From Methylovulum sp. (lineage in GTDB: Bacteria; Pseudomonadota; Gammaproteobacteria; Methylococcales; Methylomonadaceae): DNA of 6,176 bases. A model generated the notes under the pieces. That model saw only the letters and a list, made by a program, of their open reading frames with translations, ran no database searches and was not told the DNA's origin. Made by a program: the position numbers and the translations under genes. Below are positions 1 to 4,667 of the stretch, one piece after another. The stretch's first letter is position 1, and each line of letters opens with the position of its first letter. Where the stretch lies: NCBI GenBank assembly GCA_016919605.1, contig JACXTQ010000020.1, positions 1 to 6,176 of the forward strand, in the 5' to 3' direction.

Positions 1-8
1 ATCTGGCG

Positions 9-236
9 ATGAGCCAAGCGGCGGCGACCGTGCTCAGGTATGCCGACACCCGCCCCGCGCCCTCGGCTTCCGGCAAAACCTACAGGGCATGGACAGCCGA
101 GGAGGATGACATCGTGGCGCAAATGCTCACCCAAGGCTTCACCCATGCGCGTATCGCCCAGCAATTGGGGCGGACTAAGATGAGCATCAGAAACCGCATG
201 ACTGTCCTGAGAAAACGCCAAGGCGGTGCGGCATGA
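9..236 (+). CDS. small Myb/SANT-like helix-turn-helix protein
   Basis: A 75-residue basic protein. After a flexible N-terminus of about 24 residues comes a single compact three-helix domain (about residues 25-70). It opens with the Trp of the YRAWTAEEDD motif, typical of Myb/SANT and GcrA-like folds. The recognition part, HARIAQQLGRTKMSIRNRM, reads as a helix-turn-helix, and the tail is Arg/Lys-rich. It is therefore probably a small DNA-binding regulator; targets are unknown. The reading frame is open to the left edge (CTG GCG precede the ATG) and no Shine-Dalgarno sequence fits in the eight visible bases, so the true start may lie outside the window. It overlaps the next gene by ATGA, implying one bicistronic message. 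Fold class is moderately sure; biological role is unknown. Confidence 0.6.
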   Translation: MSQAAATVLRYADTRPAPSASGKTYRAWTAEEDDIVAQMLTQGFTHARIAQQLGRTKMSIRNRMTVLRKRQGGAA

Positions 237-478
237 ACGCGCAAATCCTGGACTTTCCAGCCCATAGCATCCGCCGTATTAGCCCAGCCAGCCCCGCCGA
301 TAGGGGCGCGGTGGTGCTGACCGACACCGAGGAGACTCAGCTCTACCAAGCCAAAAAAATGTTGCAACTGGTTGAGGATTTGAGCCAATCGGACTTGACG
401 GCCCAGTACGGGAGCATCAACCGCGAGGCCTTGGCGGTGTTCGCCCAACTGGTTGGCAACCTGCTGCCAAACCGATAA
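233..478 (+). CDS. small hypothetical protein, coupled to the HTH gene
   Basis: An 81-residue protein of no family I recognise. Its ATG overlaps the stop of the helix-turn-helix gene (ATGA), and an AAGGCGG stretch about 8 bases upstream can serve as ribosome binding site, so translational coupling is likely. The N-terminal third is Pro/Ser/Ala-rich and probably disordered. From about residue 30 the chain is predicted helical and amphipathic, with TEETQLYQAKKMLQLVEDL followed by a second helix around ALAVFAQLVGNLL. There is no signal peptide or membrane segment, so it should be cytoplasmic. It is followed 14 bases later by a strong terminator, so it ends the transcript. It may act together with the upstream regulator, but that rests only on gene order. 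Confidence 0.55.
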   Translation: MNAQILDFPAHSIRRISPASPADRGAVVLTDTEETQLYQAKKMLQLVEDLSQSDLTAQYGSINREALAVFAQLVGNLLPNR

Positions 479-492
479 CCCGTTTAGACATG

Positions 493-518
493 AAAACCCG
501 CCTAGCGCGGGTTTTTTT
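493..518 (+). terminator. intrinsic terminator after the two small genes
   Basis: A perfect 9-bp stem, AAAACCCGC paired with GCGGGTTTT, around a 5-base loop (CTAGC). The T-run covers 512-518. It sits 14 bases after the stop codon of the 81-residue gene. The A-run on the other side means it could also stop minus-strand transcription. The rest of 519-665 is an AT-rich leader for the next gene; I found no convincing -35/-10 pair there. Confidence 0.9.
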
Positions 519-665
519 ATGCCTATACAAAAGTGTGTCAAAAAATCGGTATCAATCCCGAAAAAAATCCTATAAATGGTAATAGTTAATATCTTTTGTT
601 GCCGGATTGCGGTATGTTTTTGTCGTTAAAAATGCCGTTTAACCACTAAAATTAGGAAAATAACC

Positions 666-1630
666 ATGAAAAAGTTAAAAAACACGCACTTAGGCTGTTG
701 GCTCCCTTGCTTGCCAGTCTGGTGATGGCCAGCGCCGCCATTGCTGCCCCATCAGGCTATCAGTCAGCCGGACAGGCGGCGCTGTTGGGTGGTAGCGGCT
801 CGAATGCGGTATGGCCTGCACCCAATGCCACCGCCGCCTATAAGGTGTTTGTGTTTGTGCCCAAAACCGCCACCGTGACCAATGCGCTGTACCGTGTTTA
901 CCCCAAGGGCGGCAGCACCGCCACCTGCTCAAGCACCAGCACCACCGCGCCCTGCTATGAAGTGACCGTCAACCAAGCCACCCACCAAAACGCGTGGGTG
1001 CAGTTGACACTAAACAACAACACCGCCACCCAATGGACGTTTACCAGCAACACAGGCTTTGTCACCGCCGTCACCAGCAACCTGAGCGCGGCGGACCTGC
1101 TGAAGGTGTCCACGCAGGTGGTCTACCAAAACCCCGCCATCGCCATTGGCAAGACGTATCAGGGCGGCATTGTCTTTTACATCGACCCCACGGGCATACA
1201 CGGCTTGGTGGCGGCGCCGACCGACCAAAGCGCGGGCATACAATGGTATAACGGCTCTTATGTCCTGACCAAGGCAAGCAGCTTAACGATAGGCTCCGGC
1301 AAGGCCAACACACAAACGATTGTCACCGCGCAAGGCAGTGGCGCTTATGCCGCCAAGCTTGCCGCCAGCGCGTCGATTGGCGGCTACACGGGCTGGTTCC
1401 TGCCATCGCGTGACGAGCTGCAACTGATGCACGATGTGATAGGGCCGGGGGCTAAGGCGCCATTGACTAATGTTGGTAAGTTTACCTATGATTATTATTG
1501 GAGTTCTTCGGAACAGGGGTCAAGTCCCTTATATGATGCTTGGGTTGTGGGATTTGTCACGCCAAATGGCGTTCAATTTGGCTTTGACAAGAGTCATTTG
1601 CATCTGGTCAGGGCTATCAGGGCATTCTAA
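666..1630 (+). CDS. exported Lcl/DUF1566-domain protein, -1 frameshift in signal peptide
   Basis: A secreted or surface protein of about 321 residues if a -1 shift is made. ATG at 666 has an AGGA ribosome site 8 bases upstream. That frame gives MKKLKN and stops at 723-725; the long frame (open from a TTG at 698) has no start codon of its own with a ribosome site. Joining them at the A_AAA_AAC heptamer (677-683) gives MKKLKN-HALRLLAPLLASLV and then an Ala-rich AIA/A cleavage site, a textbook signal peptide. Residues about 45-155 resemble golvesin-type beta-sandwich domains (YKVFVFVP, YEVTVNQ, AWVQL); two Cys at about 88 and 97 could pair. Residues about 162-321 are an Lcl C-terminal (DUF1566) domain: GGIVFYID, GLVAAP, GYTGWFLPSRDEL, YYWSSSE, terminal VRAIRAF. 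This domain occurs in adhesins such as Legionella Lcl and in some retroelement-diversified proteins. Binding to a surface or glycan is inferred. The usual family Cys before the GY.GW motif is absent. Confidence 0.75.
677..683 (+). other. slippery heptamer A_AAA_AAC, candidate -1 frameshift site
   Basis: Counted from ATG 666 the frame reads TTA AAA AAC, so A_AAA_AAC is exactly in the X_XXY_YYZ register required for -1 slippage. Shifting there leads into the long open frame that carries the rest of the signal peptide. A single extra A in this six-A run would also restore the frame, so a lost base or a phase-variable A-tract are equal alternatives. No strong downstream hairpin was seen. Confidence 0.5.
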
Positions 1631-1671
1631 TTGATGACCTTTAAGACTTCTTAATCGCTCTACCAACCAAC

Positions 1672-1699
1672 AAAAAGCCCGTCATCTAGCGGGCTTTTT
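1672..1699 (+). terminator. intrinsic terminator after the Lcl-domain gene
   Basis: Ten paired bases, AAAAAGCCCG with CGGGCTTTTT, around an 8-base loop, 41 bases after the stop codon. The symmetric A and T runs make it potentially bidirectional. It would also shield the gene from minus-strand transcription coming from the recombinase remnant. Confidence 0.88.
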
Positions 1700-1722
1700 C
1701 ATTGCAAGTAATCATAAGAAAG

Positions 1723-1778
1723 TGGCTATTAAGGAATGGCTATTAAGGAATGACTATTAAGGAATGGCTATTAAGGAA
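1723..1778 (+). repeat. four tandem copies of a 14-bp repeat
   Basis: The unit TGGCTATTAAGGAA occurs head to tail at 1723, 1737, 1751 and 1765. Copies 1, 2 and 4 are identical; copy 3 has one G-to-A change (TGACTATTAAGGAA). There are no spacers, so it is not a CRISPR array. Each unit carries an in-frame stop in some frame, so it is not coding. It lies between the terminator of the Lcl gene and the mobile-element remnants. It may be a protein-binding array, a slippage microsatellite or an element edge. Confidence 0.95.
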
Positions 1779-1895
1779 TTATGTAAGGCATTGAAAACAT
1801 CCCAATAAATTCCGTAAATACCCACAAAATCCCATAAAAGCGTCCAACTTATCCCGCAGCAAGGCTAAAACAGGCGTAAAGTATTCCCGTTGCAA
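1779..1895 (-). pseudogene. short unidentified coding remnant
   Basis: Where the recombinase similarity breaks off, another minus frame opens and reads 38 residues (LQREYFTPVLALLRDKLDAF and then a Gly/Leu/Cys-rich stretch) before a TAA directly next to the tandem repeats. The residue mix looks protein-like (a helical YFTPVLALLRDKLDAF segment), so it may be the C-terminal scrap of a different gene fused to the recombinase by rearrangement. There is no start codon with a ribosome site. The family is not recognised and chance cannot be excluded. Confidence 0.25.
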
Positions 1896-2239
1896 TCAGA
1901 GGATCTGGATAAGCGCGACATCTCCAAGCCCAAAACGATGCCGACATGATCCAAGCCAACTTCTGCAACCAAGCGCTGAAAACCAGGCCGACCCTCTGTC
2001 GATGCGCCAGAACAGCCCAGGTCGTCATCAATAACGTCAATGTCGTTTTTAGGCCAGCCCAGAATAACCGCCCGGTCAACCAGGCCGTATTGCAGCCGGG
2101 TCGACTCCTGATGACGGTGAACTTGTTGTAGGGTAGATTGGCGGATATATATTACTGCTTTTCGACTGATGTGGTGAGATTTGATCTTCCCGCTTATATC
2201 CAATTGATTTTTCTTCAGATTGGGTGAGTGTATGTTCAT
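1865..2239 (-). pseudogene. truncated large serine recombinase (N-terminal catalytic domain only)
   Basis: The ORF has 124 codons, against about 500-700 for the large serine recombinase family. About residues 27-115 are the resolvase-type catalytic domain: KAVIYIRQST holds the Y-x-R-x-S motif with the nucleophilic Ser at about 35. It is followed by ESTRLQYGL, the DDDLGCSGASTEGRPGFQRL loop and the helix ending EMSRLSRSSD. Family members normally continue with Trp; here the similarity stops at the GATTG codons near 1895 and nine unrelated residues lead to TAG. The recombinase and zinc-ribbon domains that bind att sites are absent, so it cannot recombine by itself. The start is ATG 2239, preceded by AGGGGG with good spacing. 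It overlaps the small upstream gene and shares its promoter. Another minus frame over 1849-1890 (GILYACFSL) could be a frameshifted continuation, but this is weak. Confidence 0.75.
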
Positions 2240-2384
2240 TGCAGCCCCCTTTCGCTTGAATTGTCTTCATCAATTGGCGTTGCACTAAGCCGGACAACAG
2301 GCTGATCAGGTGATTTTGTTGGGGGAAAGGTAGGCTGTGCCAAGTATTGGCAATCGGATCCGGCTCGCTTGAGTTCTTGACCAT
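2076..2384 (-). CDS. small protein encoded upstream of the recombinase
   Basis: Chosen start is ATG 2384, with GGAG eight bases upstream. The product begins MVKNSSEPDPIANTWHSLPF and continues with a helix (HLISLLSGLVQRQLMKTIQA). This Trp-x-x-Leu-Pro plus Leu-rich helix layout recalls, from memory, small accessory proteins encoded just upstream of large serine recombinases in transposon-like elements; their role is unknown. The first ~48 codons look conserved in style. The rest (to 2076) overlaps the recombinase start in another frame and has low-complexity Ser/Pro content, so the original stop may have been lost. It is probably a fossil of the same element, though still transcribable from the promoter just upstream. 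Confidence 0.5.
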   Translation of the reverse strand: MVKNSSEPDPIANTWHSLPFPQQNHLISLLSGLVQRQLMKTIQAKGGCNEHTLTQSEEKSIGYKREDQISPHQSKSSNIYPPIYPTTSSPSSGVDPAAIRPG

Positions 2385-2428
2385 GTGCTTGGCTCCATTC
2401 GACCAGTGACATGAGTGCACTTTTTTGA

Positions 2429-2457
2429 ATTATTGGAAGAACCCCCTCGTTTGTCAA
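2429..2457 (-). promoter_or_regulatory. near-consensus sigma-70 promoter of the recombinase operon
   Basis: On the minus strand, a perfect -35 TTGACA (2452-2457) is followed by a 17-base spacer and a -10 AATAAT (2429-2434), one mismatch from TATAAT. Transcription would start near 2421, about 37 bases before ATG 2384 of the small gene, and run into the recombinase remnant. Confidence 0.75.
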
Positions 2458-2483
2458 GAAGTCTTTTATAGATGTTTTTATAA

Positions 2484-2840
2484 TGGGGTATCGAGCTGCT
2501 GTTCAAGCTCTGGAAAACCCACGGGAAACTCGGGCAGTCACGCAGCAAAAACCCACAGCGGGTATTGTGCGAAGTGTACGCCAAACTGCTGGGGCTGATA
2601 GTCCAGCATTGGGTCTTTTTGACGGGGTTATGGCACATACAGGAACGCAGCCTGGTCAAGGGCGGCCAAATGGTCAGGGAGCAATCGGTGCGCTTGGCGG
2701 CTTGCATCAATGACTTGGCGGCCTTGACCGGATTGTTGGAAGAATTGGCGGAACGTTTCAGGCACGGTTGCTCTCAAAACCCAAGAAAAGCCAAGCCCAA
2801 CACCTCGCAACGCTTTGATAATGGCTGTGCTTTTTCTTAA
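2484..2840 (+). pseudogene. IS4-family transposase, C-terminal fragment
   Basis: A 118-codon open frame without a start, preceded directly by an in-frame TAA at 2481-2483. It begins WGIELLFKLWKTHGKL. This matches the end of the IS4-family Y-(2)-R-(3)-E-(6)-K signature: the third catalytic acidic residue (Glu, 4th codon) and the Lys seven later are kept, while the Tyr and Arg lie beyond the break. It continues with the characteristic RVLCEVYAKLLGLIVQHW and a helical tail to the natural C-terminus at TAA 2838-2840. The two catalytic Asp residues, the start and the left end of the insertion sequence are missing, so it is dead. Roughly three quarters of a typical 400-450-residue protein is gone. 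Confidence 0.8.
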
Positions 2841-2853
2841 GTTGATGCGTATG
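2484..2853 (+). mobile_element. right-end remnant of an IS4-family insertion sequence
   Basis: It contains the transposase fragment plus a short tail. The tail after the stop codon (GTTGATGCGTATG, 2841-2853) is the likely element terminus, because recognisable IS6 transposase coding sequence begins right after it. The matching left terminus is not in the window, so the end is inferred rather than shown by an inverted-repeat pair. Confidence 0.55.
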
Positions 2854-2898
2854 GATAACGTCTTTCGGATAGTGAATGTCTTTAAAGCTGATCTTCAT
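2854..2898 (-). pseudogene. IS6-family transposase, first ~15 codons
   Basis: From ATG 2898 the minus strand reads MKISFKDIHYPKDVI, which resembles the conserved start of IS6-family transposases (FKGRHFPKDII type). After codon 15 the similarity stops and the sequence becomes the tail of the IS4 remnant. The ATG lies 59 bases inside the inverted repeat end, the usual spacing in this family. No DDE residue is left. Confidence 0.6.
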
Positions 2899-2957
2899 AA
2901 TCTGGCAACAAAAATTGGCGGATTATCCCCCAAAATTAGAAAGTTTGCGACAGAACC
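2854..2957 (-). mobile_element. IS6-family insertion sequence, left-end remnant
   Basis: The right border on the plus strand is a terminal inverted repeat that reads GGTTCTGTCGCAAACT on the minus strand (2942-2957). It is very close to the GGTTCTGTTGCAAAGT-type ends of IS6-family elements (IS431/IS257 group). Inside it lie the leader and the first transposase codons. The other end and the 8-bp target duplication partner are missing. Confidence 0.6.
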
Positions 2958-3055
2958 GTCCGAGCAACGGCGTGCCAAATGCAAACTGCCGCATGTCAAC
3001 AATAGGACACCTGATTTGAATGAGCTGGCGCCGCTAAGATAAAAGGCGGTTTTGG
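2958..3055. other. intergenic stretch, no gene seen
   Basis: This lies between the IS6 end and the inverted repeat behind the NafY-like gene. A plus-strand open frame runs across it into the IS6 remnant, but it starts inside the IS4 remnant, has no ribosome site and crosses element borders, so it is not a gene. I see no promoter, and only a weak CCGC/GCGG hairpin around 3032-3050. Confidence 0.6.
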
Positions 3056-3099
3056 CACAGGCTTGGGGGGAGCATTAACGTACCAAACCCAAGCCTGTG
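3056..3099 (-). terminator. 12-bp perfect inverted repeat behind the NafY-like gene
   Basis: CACAGGCTTGGG (3056-3067) pairs with CCCAAGCCTGTG (3088-3099) around a 20-base loop, starting 24 bases after the stop of the minus-strand operon. On that strand it is followed by CCAAAACCGCCTTTT, so the U-tract is late and imperfect. A weak terminator or an mRNA 3'-end stabiliser is the most likely role; the pairing itself is certain. Confidence 0.55.
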
Positions 3100-3123
3100 A
3101 TAGTCTGGAGGACTTTTTAAGGT

Positions 3124-3837
3124 TTAAGCGGCGGCATCATGGCTGAACCGGACACGATCCTCAGCCGAACGGCCTAGGGCTTTGGCAAACCAAGGCGGCG
3201 GGGCGGCAAAAACGGCTTGGAACTCTTGCAATTGCGCCACCGCTTCGGTGACATCCGGCACTTTAATAGGGTAAATGTCGGCGCGTATCACTTTTGCTGC
3301 CGCCGGCCCGCCAATAGACTGTACGAACAGGACATGGCAATCCTTAATCAATTGGGCGCGGAACAAATTCCTGTCCTCGGCGCTATCCGCCTCAATGGTT
3401 GAGCGGATGTCCACCAGCCGATAATCCTGAGCGGATAATTGATAAACCAAAAAGCGGATGCAGGAGCCAAAATGGCCGTTAATCAAAGCCCCGCTGTTGG
3501 AACCGATGGCGACACGGATAGATTCGGGCATATCGCCGTCTTTGTAAGTCTGGATGTCCGGCAAGTCTTCATCTTCCGCCTCATCGCCCCACAGATAACG
3601 CACGGCCAGTTTGATATTGGCCAAACCAATGCCAATATCTTCGCCGTCTTCCTCACCGTCCAAACTGCCCAAGCCAGTTTTCAGGTTGGTGACGGTGATG
3701 GATTTTAGTTTTTCATCGGTCAGCGGCGAGTTGACACGCTCATGCAGTATTCCCAACAATTTTGGCAAATCAATGCCGGGTAACATACGCGCCGCCAAAG
3801 CAATGCGTAAAGCCAGTTCACGGGGTAATGCGTCCAT
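3124..3837 (-). CDS. nafY: NafY/NifX-family FeMo-cofactor binding protein
   Basis: A 237-residue cytoplasmic protein, close to Azotobacter NafY in length (about 243, from memory). Residues 1-85 form a helical N-terminal domain of the type NafY uses to bind apo-dinitrogenase. After an acidic linker (DGEEDGED, DEAEDEDLPD), residues about 106-212 are the dinitrogenase iron-molybdenum cofactor domain: IRVAIGSNSG, then INGHFGSCIRFLVYQLS, then the QSIGGPAAAKVIRADIYPIKV strand-helix. His122 in GHFGSC corresponds to the histidine reported to ligate FeMo-co in NafY. The role is to hold the cofactor or the apo-enzyme during nitrogenase maturation. The start at 3837 is preferred over the upstream ATG at 3918 because AGGAG lies 7 bases before it and it follows the ankyrin gene stop by one base (TGA-A-ATG). 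It is the last gene of the operon. NifX or VnfX-like labels are alternatives, but the two-domain layout favours NafY. Confidence 0.85.
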   Translation of the reverse strand: MDALPRELALRIALAARMLPGIDLPKLLGILHERVNSPLTDEKLKSITVTNLKTGLGSLDGEEDGEDIGIGLANIKLAVRYLWGDEAEDEDLPDIQTYKDGDMPESIRVAIGSNSGALINGHFGSCIRFLVYQLSAQDYRLVDIRSTIEADSAEDRNLFRAQLIKDCHVLFVQSIGGPAAAKVIRADIYPIKVPDVTEAVAQLQEFQAVFAAPPPWFAKALGRSAEDRVRFSHDAAA

Positions 3838-3838
3838 T

Positions 3839-4291
3839 TCAAGCTCCTGGTTTAACAAGCTGGGATAAAAATTTGAGTATTTTTCGGGTCGATGCCAAAT
3901 CCAAGGCGGTAAAATCATCGTGGTTTTTCAGCGTCCAATCAGCCCCGGCAAGCACGAGCTGTTCGACCACCTGTTCCCTGCTGCTGGAGGCGGCATACAT
4001 CAAGGCGGTCGCGCCTGAAGCGGGGTTTTGGTAATCCAATGCGATACCGGCTTGTAGCAATGCACCGATGCAGTCGCTATTGTCAGCATAGCAGGCCGCC
4101 CACAAGGCGTTATTGCCGTAATCGTCAAGCACATCCAGACTCGCGTTTTGTTCGAGCAAAAAATTGACGACATCGCTACGGCCTTGCTGGCAGGCCAAGA
4201 TCAAAGGAAAAATACCCGCCGTGTTCTTTAAGGTCGGCTGGGCTATCGAGAAATAGTTATTTTGTAAAAAATCCCATATTTCCGGTTTCAT
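3839..4291 (-). CDS. ankyrin-repeat protein
   Basis: 150 residues, probably cytoplasmic, with no signal peptide. After a short helical cap (1-25) come about three and a half ankyrin repeats: 27-57 (FPLILACQQGRSDVVNFLLE), 59-90 (NALWAACYADNSDCIGALLQ), 93-123 (TALMYAASSSREQVVEQLVL) and a partial one from 126 (FTALDLA). Such repeats bind other proteins and have no catalysis, so it is probably an adaptor for a partner of this operon. The start ATG 4291 overlaps the rhodanese stop (TGATG), and its own stop is one base from the NafY start, so translation of all three is probably coupled. A longer reading from 4318 would run into the rhodanese gene and is less likely. Fold is sure; partner unknown. 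Confidence 0.85.
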   Translation of the reverse strand: MKPEIWDFLQNNYFSIAQPTLKNTAGIFPLILACQQGRSDVVNFLLEQNASLDVLDDYGNNALWAACYADNSDCIGALLQAGIALDYQNPASGATALMYAASSSREQVVEQLVLAGADWTLKNHDDFTALDLASTRKILKFLSQLVKPGA

Positions 4292-4605
4292 CAGGCATCC
4301 TGATGCTGTTCTTTCCAATCCGCATAGCCGCCATTGAGGCTATAAACGGCCTTAAAGCCAAAATCGCTGAAGAATTCGGCCAGATGCTCGCTGGCATGGC
4401 CGTAGTAACAATAAATCAGCAGACCACGTTGTTTGTCGCCACGTTTGACCAATGATTCTTTTAGACCTTCATGAACATGCAGCGCGTCATCTACATGACC
4501 AGCCTTATAATCTTTCATATCCCGGCAATCCAAAATCATCGGGGCGGCGGCCTTAATCAAGTCCTTAGCTTCGGCAACAGATATTTTTTGGTATTTCATA
4601 GCCAT
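4291..4605 (-). CDS. single-domain rhodanese (GlpE/RhdN-like sulfurtransferase)
   Basis: 104 residues forming one complete rhodanese domain. LDCRDMKDYKAGHVDDALHV (25-44) contains the family D-x-R and GH.-A signatures. Cys66 in YCYYGHASEH (65-74) is the persulfide-carrying catalytic residue; the loop is the six-residue GlpE type (C-Y-x-G-x-x-S), without the Arg found in long rhodaneses. NGGYADW near the C-terminus is the usual closing motif. It would move sulfane sulfur from a donor such as thiosulfate to an acceptor. In nitrogen-fixing bacteria, rhodaneses such as Azotobacter RhdN are encoded near nif genes, which fits the NafY neighbour. ATG 4605 and ATG 4599 (MAM) are both possible; upstream ribosome signals are weak. 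It lies 62 bases behind the ATPase gene. Confidence 0.88.
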   Translation of the reverse strand: MAMKYQKISVAEAKDLIKAAAPMILDCRDMKDYKAGHVDDALHVHEGLKESLVKRGDKQRGLLIYCYYGHASEHLAEFFSDFGFKAVYSLNGGYADWKEQHQDA

Positions 4606-4667
4606 ATCATTATCTTTGGTAGGAAATTTCAGGCAATAGTAGTTTAAGCCAAACCACTAAGCCCACT

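Noticed and set aside
540..660. Sigma-70 promoter for the Lcl-domain gene
   Set aside because: TATAAA at 571 has no -35 at a proper distance, and TTGTTG at 596 is only 11 bases from TATGTT; no pair is convincing.
1723..1778. CRISPR array
   Set aside because: The 14-bp units are directly adjacent with no spacers, and no cas gene is near.
2236..2457. Minus-strand open frame of 73 codons ending in an ATGA overlap with the recombinase start
   Set aside because: Its start (TTG) lies inside the -35 box, no ribosome site fits, and the competing frame from ATG 2384 has a GGAG site and more protein-like sequence.
2306..2710. Minus-strand open frame of 134 codons
   Set aside because: It runs antisense across the IS4 transposase fragment and over the promoter and small gene in another frame; the composition is not protein-like.
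2815..3042. Plus-strand open frame of 75 codons after the IS4 fragment
   Set aside because: It starts inside the IS4 transposase and crosses the IS6 transposase start and its inverted repeat in antisense, so it is a by-product of the junction.
1640..3123. Template repeat or reverse transcriptase of a diversity-generating retroelement
   Set aside because: I looked for a near-copy of the 3' end of the Lcl gene and for reverse transcriptase motifs on both strands and saw neither.
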